Assembly (NCBI GenBank): GCA_013339765.2
Contig: CM023448.1
Location: forward strand, 23,574,551 to 23,638,550
DNA: 64,000 bases
Source of the DNA: Haemaphysalis longicornis
Taxonomy: Eukaryota; Arthropoda; Arachnida; Ixodida; Ixodidae
Reading direction: 5' to 3'
Shown here: positions 43,878 through 56,101 of the stretch, one piece after another
Numbering within the stretch: the first letter of the stretch is position 1
How the letters are laid out: every line of letters starts with the position of its first letter
Program-made: the position numbers and the translations under genes
The notes under the pieces: generated by a model
The model's input: only the letters and a program-made list of their open reading frames with translations
The model's database searches: none
Told to the model about the DNA's origin: nothing

Positions 43878-45065
43878 GTGAGCCGTCCGCGAAAAGCTCG
43901 GGAAGTCTAGACGTCGGTTTCAGTTGCTATGCTATTATAATGTCCGCTTTCATGGAGTAAAACTGAAGGCCACGGCGCATGTCTTGAAGTCGGCCTTGAA
44001 GATAGCTTTTTTTTTTCTGCGTTGGTTACTATCTGGAAGGGAGTTTATTCGCGTTAATTCTGTTCTTTTAACGACGCTGGCAGCGCGTAATCTAATCGGC
44101 TTGCTATTTCTGGGTGGTCCGTACTTTATCTGCACCGTCCAAAGACGCTCCCGTACAATAACTGCCGTAGGAGTATGTGTAAACAGCCCAAGAGGAAACT
44201 AATATTTGCGACAATTCTGATGTGACTACGCCGACGCATCAAATGAATTCCGTAACCTATTTACTATTCCTGCACGGCTCTGTAATTACGTGTACAGTCT
44301 GAAGATCCACCCGTAGAGGAAACGAAGCGCCATGTAAACAAACATGCCCGACTGCGTCCCGGACGCGGCGAGACGTGGAATACGGAAACCAGACCCCCCT
44401 GAAATACACATAATGGCATCTCGTCGGCGAAAGTGATTGTTTCTTCGATTGACCATACGGAATACTTCTAGATAGTTCTAGGTAGGCCTCAAAATCGGCA
44501 ATTCCTTGCAAAAGGAGAACAGTAACACGGATCTCCATTCGGGCATTTCTTGGGCAGTTCAAAACAAATCCAAGGCAGCTTAGCCGAATGCCTGAGTGAA
44601 GAAGCTGCGCCGGAAAACGTCCGCATGCTTCTGCAGTGGTAGAGAGCTGACAGCTGCGCTCAGCTTGGCAATAGAGCTTTTGTTTTGCACCTGCCATAGT
44701 ACGACCACGCAAACAGTTGCATGTTTTACTCGTGTGCCAGTCTCTTCCTCGAATAAAATTGTCTTTTCTCTTGAAGGAAGGCCGATTTTTTTTTGTTTTT
44801 TGTGGGATTACGGGCTCACTGTTATTTTTCCAACATGTTAGGGGATGGGGCTTTGTGAGTGTGAAAAGGCGGTTTCCATTATGCAGCAAACAGAAAAGAA
44901 ACAGCATTGTCCTATTCGCCAGCACTGCTACGTGTGTTGATAGGTGTGAACCAGTGTACGGCCGTTCGAGCAATGCAATGTGTTTTATGGCGTTCACTCT
45001 GACCGTGGTACACATTAAACATCCGTAGTGCATCGGCAGAATAATGGCACAACGAACAGTTGTGC
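43878..45065. other. SCCPDH intron 1, first part; long minus-strand open frame
   Basis: The minus strand is open for 258 codons (44257-45033). The product is rich in C, R and H, has no recognisable domain, and begins just past the 3' end of an RTE LINE remnant, so it is probably chance or LINE 3' UTR. No splice or promoter evidence supports a gene. Confidence 0.35.
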
Positions 45066-45640
45066 ACGAAAGCTATCATCATCCGCCGGTTTGTGCCCAG
45101 TGCCTGTCCCAAAGTTCCAGCCTCTTCGGCCATCAGCTTGCCAACTCCACGCTTTGCCTCCGAATTTTCTCAGTTCATCTCTCCTCCGAGTCCATGATCT
45201 TCCGCATTTGCAGTCCCTTGGTTATCATTCCCCTAAACGGATCATCCGTAACCGGCATGACATGTCCTTTCCAGCCGCCCTCTTTCCACTTAATTTCAAG
45301 ATAAAATATCTGCCACGCAAGTTTTTTCTGCAGTCCGCACTGCTGTTTCCTATCTCTGGCTGTTATCTTAAGCATTCTTCACTCCGTGGCTCGGTGGGAA
45401 GGTCCCAGTTTTCGTTCAAGTTGCTTCGTGAGATCCGAATAGTTTTTGCCTCGTATGCTATTACTGGAAGTACTTATTCATTGTATAGCAGCTCTTTTAG
45501 TAACACAGGCAGATTGCTGCTTAGTATTCTGCGATTAATTTCCTCTTCATGATTTGTATCGACACTAAGGGCTTGTCTAAGCTCGATATAGTCACCTACA
45601 TTCTCAATTATATCATTATCTACTTTGAAGACATGTTGTT
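45066..45640 (-). mobile_element. RTE-type LINE fragment (post-RT region)
   Basis: On the minus strand from 45640: VDNDIIENVGDYIEL, EEINRRIL, LLKELLYNEYVLPVIAYEAK, MLKITARDR, WKGHVMPVTDD and a WTEKIRRQ-like segment with a stop in place of W. This series follows the RT domain in RTE LINEs. The catalytic domain is missing and the blocks lie in different frames. It lies antisense in SCCPDH intron 1. Confidence 0.7.
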
Positions 45641-46299
45641 TGTGTATTCACTGTTGTACATGAGGAGATCCGTGCTGTGCTAAGGAAACTCAGAAAAGGC
45701 TTTTGACGGCAGAAGCCAGGTGCCTAAACTGAAGGCAACAAGAGACTGCTGTTGCATCATGGGGCCTCAGATCCTGTGCTATTGTTGGATTTAGTTCAGA
45801 GCACGCTAGTTGGGTGTTACAGTCAAGCATCTTTCCCTCTGTACAGCCAATGCTCTTAATTTGTGGAGATTAGCGTGCGGCGTACCTTTGGATGTATGCT
45901 CTGTCTAGTTATGCCTAAGTGTAAATAAAAGCGCAACCGTGCTTTTGTCGAGATAGAAATGGGTACCTGGTAATTGCCACCACTAGCATCAGTGTGGCAT
46001 CGCTAATAGCAGATAATACCTAACCCTAAACTACGGGACCCTTCTGTTGTTCAACCTAGACAGCATGCTGTACGGTCCACGTCGCCAAATGATGCTGAAC
46101 TTTGTGTTCCGCAGTTCGCTCACAAGCTGTCTTGTATTTGTAACAAAAAAGACATCATAAAAAGATAAAAAGACATCAGGACGAAACTGGACTGAACACC
46201 TGCATGTTGAAGCCGGACATAATAGACTTGCATTCAGCTTTGACGCGACATGACGTTTACAATCCAGGCCTTGATTTTGCTGCATGATTAGCTGCGTTT

Positions 46300-46490
46300 C
46301 AACCTGTGGACAGCTTGGTTGGCAGCTTAATAAGAAACGGTCTAGTTAGACGTCCACAGCAACAGGATTTGAACTGCGGAGTAGCCGCAGATGAAAAACT
46401 TGTAGCAGACATGTTAACGAAAGCAAGCTGTAGGTTCGTAAAAAACAAGTACAATAATATAAAAAGTATCAGGCAGTTGCAGTCATGAAC
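46300..46490 (+). pseudogene. Possible Ty1/copia RNase H tail
   Basis: The segment reads LIRNGLV and then EKLVADMLTKASCRFV. The phrase VADMLTKA closely matches the end of copia RNase H domains. It is only about 60 codons and nothing else of a copia element was found around it, so the call is tentative. Confidence 0.35.
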
Positions 46491-46494
46491 AAAG

Positions 46495-47334
46495 GTCTTA
46501 GCAAAAACAGGAAGCATTTTTCTTAGAATTAAAGAACAAGTTTATTTGTTCCAACATATCATGTGTGAAGGTGTCATTTTTGAGTCTAGGGGCCCTATTC
46601 TCGACTTCAGTGAATTCTTCCTGAAGTTGCCATGTTTTTTGTGATTGGCAAACCATAAGCAATCAGTGCAAATGTGGAAGTATAGCTCTGACGACATGCT
46701 GTGTAATTTGATGCTTTGTTTAAACATATTGCTACCAAGCTATTAAGTATCGCGGATAAAAGATGTGGAAACTTGTGCTGCATATTCTAAAAATTAGGGT
46801 GGCAGCGAGGCTGGTAAAAGGAACACAATTTTTTATGGCTAAAATTGGCATCAACACCACAGGGCAGTCAAGTAACGTTGATCCCAAAGCGAGAGAAAGG
46901 TCGTCTATCTATTTCTTTTTTTCACCTCGTTTTTAGCAACATGGTTGAGCTCTCTCCTTCAGTGCAAGCGTTGTCGTTATCACCTTCCCTGGCCGTCACT
47001 GCCGCCACGCTACCGTCTGCTGCTATGTTAGAAGTTTATGATGGGATAGCAGAAAAAGACAGCTGTGACATCGGTTGTGTGACGCGGTATGGACAGCGAA
47101 ACGCTGCGCCTGATAACAGCAGATTGCACTGATGCCGCCAATTCACTCATTCATCCGTCTCGACTTCAATCAGCGCAGTAATGAATGAAACAGCGAGTTT
47201 TCTTTTTCCCTCGAATTCGGTCATGTGACCCTCGAGGAGGACTGTGGACAAATGGAATGTATCTGCTGCTTTGTTGTGGAGAGGCTTGTACTGCCCTCTT
47301 GCTTTGCTGTTACGCCAAACCAATGACTGCTTTT
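46495..47334. other. SCCPDH intron 1, no feature recognised
   Basis: AT-rich with short open frames only. Nothing can be supported. Confidence 0.4.
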
Positions 47335-47590
47335 TTTATTGCTGAACGTAAAAGAATTGGTGCAGCTTGCATTAGCAGTGCAAGGCTGGAGGAACAGCTG
47401 AGCTGGCGGCCTCTCTCAGTTCATTGGAGACGTGACTGTTGCACTTCACGTGGATTTCTGAAATTTCTGCTGAACAGTCACTACGGCAGACCCGGATTCT
47501 CTTGTTCGCGGACTGTCACTGTTGTTCCAAAGTGGACCCGTCCTGAGCATGCGCTAGAACCCGCGGCATTCCGTGCTGGATATTTTTCCA
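47335..47590 (+). repeat. Dispersed repeat family D, copy 3
   Basis: It runs from TTGGTGCAGCTTGCATTAG through GCAAGGCTGGAGGAACAGC to CCAAAGTGGACCCGTCC and matches the copy at 4560-4830 over its whole length. Ends are not defined. Confidence 0.6.
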
Positions 47591-48879
47591 AGTATTTTTT
47601 TTCTGAAAACACTCAACAGCAGTAAAGGCGTAAAAAGCTCTGGCTGTAAAACAAAATACAGGGTGTTATTTTTATGCTCCGTGATCGCTGACTTGGAAAC
47701 AGTCACAAACTGTATTTATTTCTTGTTGCTAGAAAACTGTTTTGGACTGAGTGTGATACAAAACTGTGCCTTTTGCAAATTCACGGGATTTTACGACGAA
47801 ATTTCTTGCCCTAAATCACTGCAATAGCACACCGTCCATTTGCAAGCTGTTATGTAAAATCATGCGACTTTTATGTAGCCTGAAGTTGCCAAGGTGTGGC
47901 AAATACACTTCCGCCAACTGTGTATATTACGTCACATGTTGTATTCAATCATGGAAAGGGCATGGCCTACGAAGCCCTCTTGTTGTTGGATAGCAAATGC
48001 AGGCCTACATTGAAATGTCCACTGCCTTTGATTGAGTTTTTCAGTGTCAGCCAAGAACTATGTACCTTCAGTGGCGAGAAAGACGGAAAACTTTAGAACT
48101 GGCGATGCCAGTTAACGTCATGGAGCGTCAAATCGATGAAAGCACACACAGCCACTTTGTTAGCCGGCAGCATGGTACAAAAATGAAAGCCAATCAGATG
48201 AAGCTTCCGGCAGATTCACGGAGTTGAGAATAGGACCCTAGGTTGCAAAGCAGTCTTCGTTGCTGTCTTCACTAGGATTGCAACAAGGCTAACATGGTGA
48301 AAGATCCAAAGCGTCTGTGCGGCAAATTAGAATGCCGCCTAAAACTCGCAACCAGTTGGGAGGTTAGTGAGGCCTGTTGCATCCTTCGGGAAGCAGATGT
48401 GTGTGTGAGCGTGCCTGTGATCACTCCTACAGGATAAGAAGAGTTGAGCTTCCTAGAAGAGCACATGGCTTGGTGTGTGTTGCGTTGTGTGTGATGGTGC
48501 AATCGTTTTTTTTTTTTAGATTTTTATCATCCCAGGTTTCATGTTTCCCAAGTAAATTCTCTAGTTGATGTCTTGTTTTTGCTAGTGAAGCCTAGTCAAA
48601 AGTACCTGCTCTTCCTTCAATATACAGTCTAACCCACTTATTAAGTGCCATTTAAAAGTGCCACCCTGTTGTACCAAATAATTGTACAACAGGGCTGGGC
48701 AGAAAAAAGTTAATTTTGTAAGAATTGGGTGGTTTTCACCCAATACTTGCAAAAACAGAAATGTAACTGCATCGGTCGACCACTCAGACTTGGCCATGCG
48801 TTTGCCAACCGGCTCCACAGGGCCCCTAGGAAAGAGTTACGGACTTTTAACTGGAGGAAGTCTCTGGACCAGTTCCTTG
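47591..48879. other. SCCPDH intron 1, no gene recognised
   Basis: AT-rich, with open frames under about 85 codons. AGTCTAACCCACTTATTAAG at about 48626 resembles the repeat family F tail. A short inverted pair, GTTGTACCAAATAATTGTAC, lies near 48668. Confidence 0.4.
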
Positions 48880-49110
48880 ACTTTTATAGACGACAGTCTT
48901 TCCTGGGCTACTTAAATGCAGAAATTTTGGTCTGTCCTGTCTGTCTGTGACTCGATTCAGCCACCCGGCCAAAGTGAAACAGTAGGAGCGCAATAGTCTT
49001 ACATACCCACTGCCAAATCTAAACTCTAAATCCGGTGTCAGTGTTCATACTTGTCAACATTGTTGAACAAGAACTGGACATTATGAAAATATAAGGCAGA
49101 AAATCAATAC
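48880..49110 (+). repeat. Dispersed repeat family C, copy 2
   Basis: It contains GACGACAGTCTTTCCTGGGC, ACTTAAATGCAGAAATTTTG, a CTGT-rich stretch, GACTCGATTCAGCCACCCGG and CTTGTCAACATTGTTGAAC. The reverse complement is found at 41270-41620 in the same order. Confidence 0.65.
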
Positions 49111-50060
49111 ATAAGTGATACTTGCACTGTTCCTTTGTTAAAAAAATTATGGATGCTTGGTTTTTGCGATAGCAAATGAAATACTGCATCAACTGCAGAA
49201 AACCATCGCCTCCTGTTGCCCGCGCTCCTGGCAGCATTTAAGAAATCAAACGGCAACAGCAATGATGGGATCCACGTTCTGTTTGGAATGCTCGTGGAGT
49301 AGCACAACATGGTTCAGTAAACACTGTAGTAGGGTGCCTCGATTCATGCGCGTCTCTGTTGTAGGGCAGTATGGCATTGAGACACCCGGCCTGGAGCAGT
49401 GGAATGCGGTAAATTTAAAGTGACTTGAGCAAACCTCTAGCGTGTTATCTTGGGAGGAACAAGACAGGAGAGGAACAGCATGAGAGTAAAGAAAACCTTG
49501 GGACCTCCTCCTGTAAATTCCCCTAATGTTTATGCACTCTTGTACTTTTCTGAATAAATTTGAATTTGAAAAGAGGAGGGAGGCATTAACTTAGCAGGAG
49601 CGCCAGTCGACTGTCGTCTTTTGCCAACATTTGCAGTGAAAGGAGCAGATAGGCGGCCATTTTTGTCTTTCTTTTTTTATGATGGGCAGATTGCACGCCA
49701 CTAAAGTGGCATTGTTTGTTGCCCGCTGTAGGTTTATTTAAGTCTACCTAGTGTTGAAGATTAAAATGTCTAACTTCCCGGGCCAGCTGACAGCAGAAGA
49801 TAAGCGGGGCAGTCAGGAGGTCCCTTCCTTCCGGGATGGCGTGGCTGCATAAGAGGCACTAGTTTTTTCTCAATGTTGGAAAGATAGAAGATGCTGCAAC
49901 TCGTTTTACGCCTAAACTCATGCCTGGACACGCACAATGCACCCAAGATCTCTCACAGATCTCCAAATACTATACCTTACGTAGGCTCTTACCGTCAGGC
50001 TCAATTTTTATGACCAGTAATGAGAGAAATGACCATTGCTATAAGCTGTTTATTTTACCA
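49111..50060. other. SCCPDH intron 1, repeat debris only
   Basis: CTGAATAAATTTGAATTTG at about 49549 resembles a LINE 3' tail, and 49606-49672 resembles 2150-2215 (GTCGTCTTTTGCCAACATTT, then GCGGCCATTTTTG). No coding sequence is associated with either. Confidence 0.45.
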
Positions 50061-50270
50061 GATTTAGGGGAAATCCCAAAGGTGGAGTAAGTTTCTGTGA
50101 AGGAAAGTTTGGCATCCACCTAAATGCAGCCAAACGGATACAAAGGAAAGCTAAACAGCTTTCTCAGAAACTTCGCAGTTGAAGAAAAATTTGTCCTGGT
50201 CCAGGAATCGAACCCGGGACCACTGCTTAACCGGAGCAGTCACTCTACCAACTGAGCTAACCAGGAGGCT
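50061..50270 (-). repeat. tRNA-headed SINE
   Basis: Read on the minus strand, the head at 50266-50194 is tRNA-like, and a body of about 130 bp follows down to 50061. Parts of the body recur at 50337-50479. This is the layout of tick tRNA-derived SINEs such as Ruka; naming the exact family would need an alignment. Confidence 0.75.
50194..50266 (-). other. tRNA-like SINE head, 73 nt
   Basis: It has a perfect 7-bp acceptor stem (TCCTGGT with ACCAGGA), an A box TTAGCTCAGTTGG, a four-pair D stem, a B box GGTTCGATTCC and a five-pair T stem. The anticodon arm is abnormal: six pairs, with a seven-base loop CCGGTTA that lacks the T33 found in real tRNAs. It also continues into a SINE body. A working tRNA gene is therefore unlikely, although the promoter boxes look usable. 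Confidence 0.65.
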
Positions 50271-50336
50271 AGTCGTTAGTAGCGCGAAAGCGAATTGATC
50301 AACAACTCGAAGTGAAGGACAGGTGTTAATCGACCA

Positions 50337-50479
50337 GATTCAGGGGAAATCCCCAAGGTGGAGTAAGTTTCTGTGAAGGAAAGTTTTTTCTTCAACTGCG
50401 AAGTTTCTGAGAAAGCTGTATAGCTTTCCTTTGTAGCCGTTTGGCTGCATTTAGGTGGATGTCAAACTTTCCTTCACAG
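50337..50479. repeat. Rearranged partial SINE copy
   Basis: The first 49 bp (GATTCAGGGGAAATCCCC and on) repeat 50061-50110 directly. The next 92 bp, from TTTCTTCAACTGCGAAG to AACTTTCCTTCACAG, are the inverse of 50094-50187. The tRNA head is absent. Confidence 0.75.
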
Positions 50480-52360
50480 TTTATTTTAGAATCTAACGTC
50501 AGTGCATCAGTCAATCTCCTTTGCCCTTCTACAGTTTCCACCCTCGGCCGCTGTCGTCTTATTCGGAATAACCAGCTCTGACGTACACGATCGGGCTTGC
50601 AAATACGACTTCACAGACCGCTGGCCACCGGTCACTTCTTGTTGGGCGAGCGGCAACGGTTCTCCCGTGTGCTTGCTCCAGTGGGCTGGATAATTCTGTC
50701 CCCGGCAGTCTCGCTCTGTTGTAACGGAGAGCTCTTTCCTGCCATTGTTCTCCGAACGTGACCCACTTCCTCACAAACACAGCCTTGCACTGCTTGGCTC
50801 TCCTGGTTTCGCTTGCGCGGGTACCTCCATTCATCTCGATTTGTGGCTTCGCGTTTCCTTTTTCTATGATTTGTGATTAGCGCTAGTGGGAGGTTTATTC
50901 ATTCATTCATTCATTCAGCTTTATTCACTTTCGTTTCACACAGTTTTTCCTATGGTCTGCCTAAAGCAATGAATGCTTGTTGGCTTTCCAGGCAGTTGGT
51001 GTAAACCTGCACAAAAGAGAATAAGCTCACTCACAAGTTTTAACACGACAAATACTTCTTGCTTGAAAATCACATGGCAGAATTATGCATTGCAACTCAA
51101 CATAAACAGCAAAAACGTACTTGTAGACAGCACAAATATATGCCATTCTTCACCAATATACGTTACCCGAGACACAATTTTCTTCAATTTTTTTAAGCAT
51201 TTTCTTTCGTGTTTTTATACCATATAAAGCGTTTCGGAGAGAATTAAGAAATTCTGGCACGTATAATGTTTCCTCATTTTTTTTCCAGTAGTTTGTGTAC
51301 ACTTGCGGCTTCATGATACTTTTGGTTTTTTTTTTAGAATTCTACTTTTCTTAACAGGAACTTTGAACTGGTTGTGGAAATGATATCGTCTAAGTACCTT
51401 GTACCGAGGAAAGCATGATTGCACCTGGAGTGTATCTAAATAAGAATACTTGTCCTGTGTTTTTGCGTCTTGAAACTTCGCTGCATAGGCATTACTATTC
51501 GCTATGCTGTTAATTACTCGGTTTATACTGAGTAATTTATACGCGAGTGTGTTTATGCTCGCTTCAGGGACTACGATTCTGTTTCCTGATGTACTAGACT
51601 TAGCCATTTTCGTGGGGGCTATTTGTGACCACGCAATAGCTCTGTCTCGGTGCGGGGCCCATGGTTTGGAAACTCATCACATCATCGGTGACAGGATGCA
51701 CTTTGCAGTGAAACCAACTTTCTTGTGAATGCCCTGCAGTTCTTTTTATGATTGGGTTATCCTAAGAAAAATTATGCTAAAATTTTCTGCTACGATGACT
51801 CCACCATTGCACTGATTTTCATTTACCTATTATGGTTAGTGCACTGTGGATTTAAGTAAACAAATCTGAATTCCCGTAATGTGAACCCATAAGTTTCTGG
51901 AGTAGGAGTATGGTTATAGAAAAAAGTCTTGTTTGGTCAAACTTATTCTGACACAAATTATGTGACAATTGGCCGCTAAAGCAACTTTACGCCGGGTTTG
52001 ATTTACTTATTGTAAATAGTTAGTTCTCACTGAGGTTGTAAATGTGACAGAATTTCCGCCTACCGTCAATCCGTGGCCGTGTGTACGGAGGGACCGTGGT
52101 TACAGGAACGGCTGCTGTGACTCTTGTTTTACTGGAACTGTCTCAAAACAAATTATGCAGCATTGCACTGCTGAAATTGCTGTGTAACCCGGGGAAGTTT
52201 TATCTCGGCATGCTTTGTGGATAACTACAAGTCACAGCTTTAACATAAACGGAATTGAAGCTGCCGCTCGTAAAGCAATTCTAGCAGCACCACAAAGCCA
52301 CCATGAAACGATGAAACTGTAGTCCTTGTAAGTTTCATCAAGATAATCAACTGAAAGGTA
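50480..52360. other. SCCPDH intron 1, no gene recognised
   Basis: Includes a (CATT)n microsatellite at about 50897-50918. The GC-richer 50500-50850 part is open on the minus strand for 91 codons without a domain, and 51311-51607 for 98 codons, likewise unrecognised. Confidence 0.4.
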
Positions 52361-52364
52361 TTGC

Positions 52365-52499
52365 AAGTTGCGATGGAGGCGAAAAAGTTTGAGATTTCTG
52401 TGTGCATTAAAGATCCCCAGGTGGTCAGAATAATCCGGAGTGCTTCACTTCAGTGCACCTCATAGACATGTTAAACCCCCAATCAATCAATCAATCAAA
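52365..52499 (+). repeat. SINE-type 3' fragment with CAAT tail
   Basis: GTGTGCATTAAAGATCCCCA, GGTGGTCAGAATAATCCGGA and GTTAAACCCCCAATCAATCA are the 3' part of a common tick interspersed repeat that ends in (CAAT)n. The family recognition is from memory. Confidence 0.65.
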
Positions 52500-54728
52500 T
52501 TGCAAACGATCGCATTTGGTCTCTTGCACTTGTTTGGCCTTACCCTGATTGGGATAGCGCCCCAGTCAATGCACTTGTGAATAGATCGTTAAATTTCGAG
52601 TCGGAGCGAATTTGTCGTGCGTATTGCGGTACAGTTCTCCACGGTATTTTCCCAGCCTCGCTGTTCAAACATTTGAGCAGCAATCAATGTGAATAGTTTG
52701 TCTTGTTCACCCGCAGTGTCTGCACTAGTGCAGCCCCAGTGTTGTGTCGCTTGCACTAGCTCTGACAAAAAGAAAAGTGCTCTAGTGAGGAATGCTGGCT
52801 CTTTTTCCTTGATGTTGCCATGAAGGCAAAATACAACTGTATTCAGTTTGCAAAAAAAAAACTATTGCATGGCAACTCACTCAGCTCCATTCCAGGCACA
52901 AAAGATGTTTTTGTAACTAAAAAAAGAAATGCGAGACATGCACAAGAACTTCAAATGTTGTGCTGTGGTGATGTAATGTGGGTCAGCTTTAAAAGCGCAT
53001 TTGCCAGCATGTTAACTGCATGTTAACATTCGAGTGATGCAGCCAAACAGGTGGCCCGACCACAGTTGCCCAGCAGTGTTTAGGGGTGTTTGTTTTGGGG
53101 TTTTATATTTTTTAAAATCGAGGGGGGAGGGGCTGAAAATCAGGTGTTTATTGGGGACAAATTGGTATTTTTTGTAAAAACATTCTGAAATTCGGGTTTT
53201 TTTTTTGTTGTTAAATCTACAGATGTTCTAAGTAATACATTCAGTTTATTTTAAAAAATATTACGAGCCTCTTAACTCTTTTAACGCGTTAAAATTTGGT
53301 GTTTATTTCAAGCTTGTAATCAGGGGGACATCAGAGTTTTCTAGAAAGTGGTCTCCGAAATGTGGGATTTGCTTGGAAATGAGTCGGTAATGATGACAAT
53401 AAAGAGCATTGATAACTTCTTAAAAAAATGGAACATTCTACTCACGTAAAGGTGGTCATCAATTTTTAAAACTCATCCTTGCTTACACACATATCATCTG
53501 CTTGAGCAACATGTCGGCTGTCCTTCATTGGAGACGTGTCTGATCTCAGAATGTACCTCAACTGGGAGGAGGTTCTCTCGCCATCACAGCTTCCATCAGC
53601 AAGGCACAAGATTATCAGCGCAGCATTGGCCAGGCTGGGGTAGCGAGCGGTACAATCATGCCAATACCATACCTGCCAGGTTTCCCAAATTATGCGGGGA
53701 ACTCCTGAATTTTGATAGTTTTGTACGATTGTACGAACAAAACAAAAATCTTGCGAAAACTACCCGTGTTTTGCTAAATCTTTCTCCAAGTATGGCCTCA
53801 TTGCACCGGAGCTACCTGACAATGCAATGCAATCCTACACTACTTGACATCGTTATCACCGAAGAGATTAAAAAGTGTAGTCGGCCGTGCGCAGAAGTTG
53901 AACCGCTCAGTACCCCAGCAGCGCTGAATGCGAGAGGGAGTTCAGCAGAGCGGAAAAAATCGCACCCTGTTCCGACCATCCATGTCTGATAACCCTCGGC
54001 CACGTTCTTTTGTCGAAGTGTCGCAGATGCGGACATTGTTAGCCGCGACAGTAATTCATACGACTTCTTTCAAAGGGTGGCGTCAGCCATGTTTAAGAGT
54101 TAGCAAGTGACCAGTGGGGTAGGTTGTTAGTAGTTTGGACGACACAGTTCGGTACCTACTTGTTGTCTGTGACGATGACGTTAAGAAGACACAAAAATAT
54201 GCACTTTTGGTGAGCTAAACAACTTATTTAATGTAAGGAACGTAACGTTATACAAATGGTGCTTCTTCGTTGGGGCTTCGATGGCGACTGGCGCCCGCCC
54301 GCCTCGCCCGCTGTCTCGCCGCTCACACCGCCGGGTCAAAGTCCGTTTCACAAGTCCGCCGCGCATCAAGCATCCCCCTGCCTGCATTCGGCGAAACGTA
54401 AACGCACCACGCGCTTCAGCGCCGGGGGGCCTCCCCCCGCAGGCGAAACATAAACACACCACGCAGTTGGGAGAGCCGGGGGCCGTATATGTAGTTTCGT
54501 CTGGCGTTCCGTGCGCGACACTGCTCTGTTAAAAATGCAAGTTAAAAATTCAAGTAAAATGTTTCATTGTGTTACTTTTAATCCCCCCCCCCTGACAGAT
54601 CTCCCTTATGCAATACTCGATGAGTTCGAAAGCTGTGTTTGTGGGGCTTGCTTCCAGAAAGTACTGGTGGAGAACTGTGGACCGTCAGCGCATGACTGTG
54701 GACATTGCTTCTTTGAAAAAGTCCATTT
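52500..54728. other. SCCPDH intron 1, no gene recognised
   Basis: A 153-codon open frame at 53528-53989 (+) shows no domain. A GC-rich island at 54250-54490 has high CpG and no recognised exon. An AT-rich and T-run stretch fills 53080-53350. Confidence 0.35.
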
Positions 54729-54761
54729 GGGGACAAATCGGGTTTAACCCGATTTGTCCCC
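54729..54761. repeat. Perfect 33-bp palindrome
   Basis: GGGGACAAATCGGGTT and its exact inverse AACCCGATTTGTCCCC are separated by a single T. The next bases, CGATTTGTC, repeat part of the arm once more. Confidence 0.9.
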
Positions 54762-56101
54762 GATTTGTCTTGTCTCTCCTGAAACATATTCAGGGTGTAA
54801 GAATAAATTTTACCCGAAAATGAACAGCCATGTTTTTCAGTGGATGCCAGCAAGATTTTGTGATGTCATGGAGAAGTCACTGGGGCAGTCGGCACTCCGT
54901 CCTTTGTTTTACTTGATCGACTATTTCCATGAAGTTTGCAATGATACTGCTATCACTGTTGTCCGAACAATGCAGTAGTCAGTCCATTGGCATGCTTGCT
55001 CTTATCACCAGATTCTCAGAGATGAGCATCTGTTTCCCTCTCCAAGTGGCACAGAATGCAGCTTCTATGTCTGCATAAGCCAGGGACCTGTTGTGCCTGG
55101 TTGTGATGCGGCCACTGACTCTCAGAGAAGAAGTGAGCAACAGTATAACATTAAAGGGACACTGAAGTGTAGAAACAAGCTTGCCCATTAGATTGTCGTA
55201 GCAGTTGCTTATTGCAGCAGTAGCAGTTGCTTATTGACGAAGAAAATGCCGAAAGTGTAAAGACAGGGGTCACTGCCCTATCCACTTTTTCAAACCTCAC
55301 ATCACCTTGTGACATCATGCAGGAGGAAACGGGAATGGTGGAGCTGGCACGAGTAATTTTTCGAAGCAAGCGCAGAGGGAGCAGAGATCGGAAAATATAA
55401 AATAAATGCATGTGGGAACTTTTGATCGTCACACACTTTTCAAAAGACAAAAACCACAGCATTCACGCATCATAATGTGTGATGCCAAGCCTGGGCTGCG
55501 TTTTACTCTTGATTTCATTGGACTGCTTTGCTTTGCAAGCAAGCGCAGTGAAAAGACGCGAGCGTGAAGGTGAACTTGAGATTGTACCGCACCTGACTGA
55601 CGACTGGCGCAGGTATACATGAAGCAGCCTGCAGCAAAAGCAGGAAATTTTAGCGCACTCAACCAGAAATGAGACAACTGTGAAGCGATTTGATCACCAG
55701 CAAATGTGTTTTCAATGCCTACTCCCAGGCGGCACCATGTCCCAGGCATTCGTACTAAAGCTAGGCTGATGTCATCCTTGCTCACCAATAAAGAGATTTT
55801 GCAGCACGCCAGCGCACCAAGGTGGCATCAGGTACACCCTTGCTGATGGAAATGGAAGCCAATGAGGACAGGCTTTGAGGAAGGTGGCGACAATAGGGTA
55901 ATGTGACGCTCGGATCACTCTGGCCGCTTTGTGTCGTGCTCGGAGACATGGAAGGATCGTTGGCTGCCGAACAAAGGCCGAGTGGGCTATGAAATGCGGG
56001 GCCTTTTTGTTGAAATGAAAAGTTGCCGAGAGTGTCCCCTTATTTAACAAGGACAAAAGGGGGTGGAGATGCGGCCGTTCAGTTGCCAGTGCTGTGTGCA
56101 G
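54762..56101. other. SCCPDH intron 1, last part
   Basis: TTAAAGGGACACTGAAG at 55151 matches the end of an abundant tick MITE type, but the matching inverted end was not found nearby. A short tandem (GTAGCAGTTGCTTATTG, twice) lies at 55197-55238. No exon is recognised before 56102. Confidence 0.4.

Noticed and set aside
45028..45552. 174-codon + strand open frame
   Set aside because: The minus strand of the same segment carries a consistent series of RTE LINE motifs, so this is its shadow.
50194..50266. Functional tRNA gene
   Set aside because: Acceptor, D and T arms are good, but the anticodon arm has six pairs and C at position 33, and the sequence continues into a SINE body.
53528..53989. 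153-codon open frame
   Set aside because: No domain, low-complexity surroundings and no splice context inside a host intron.
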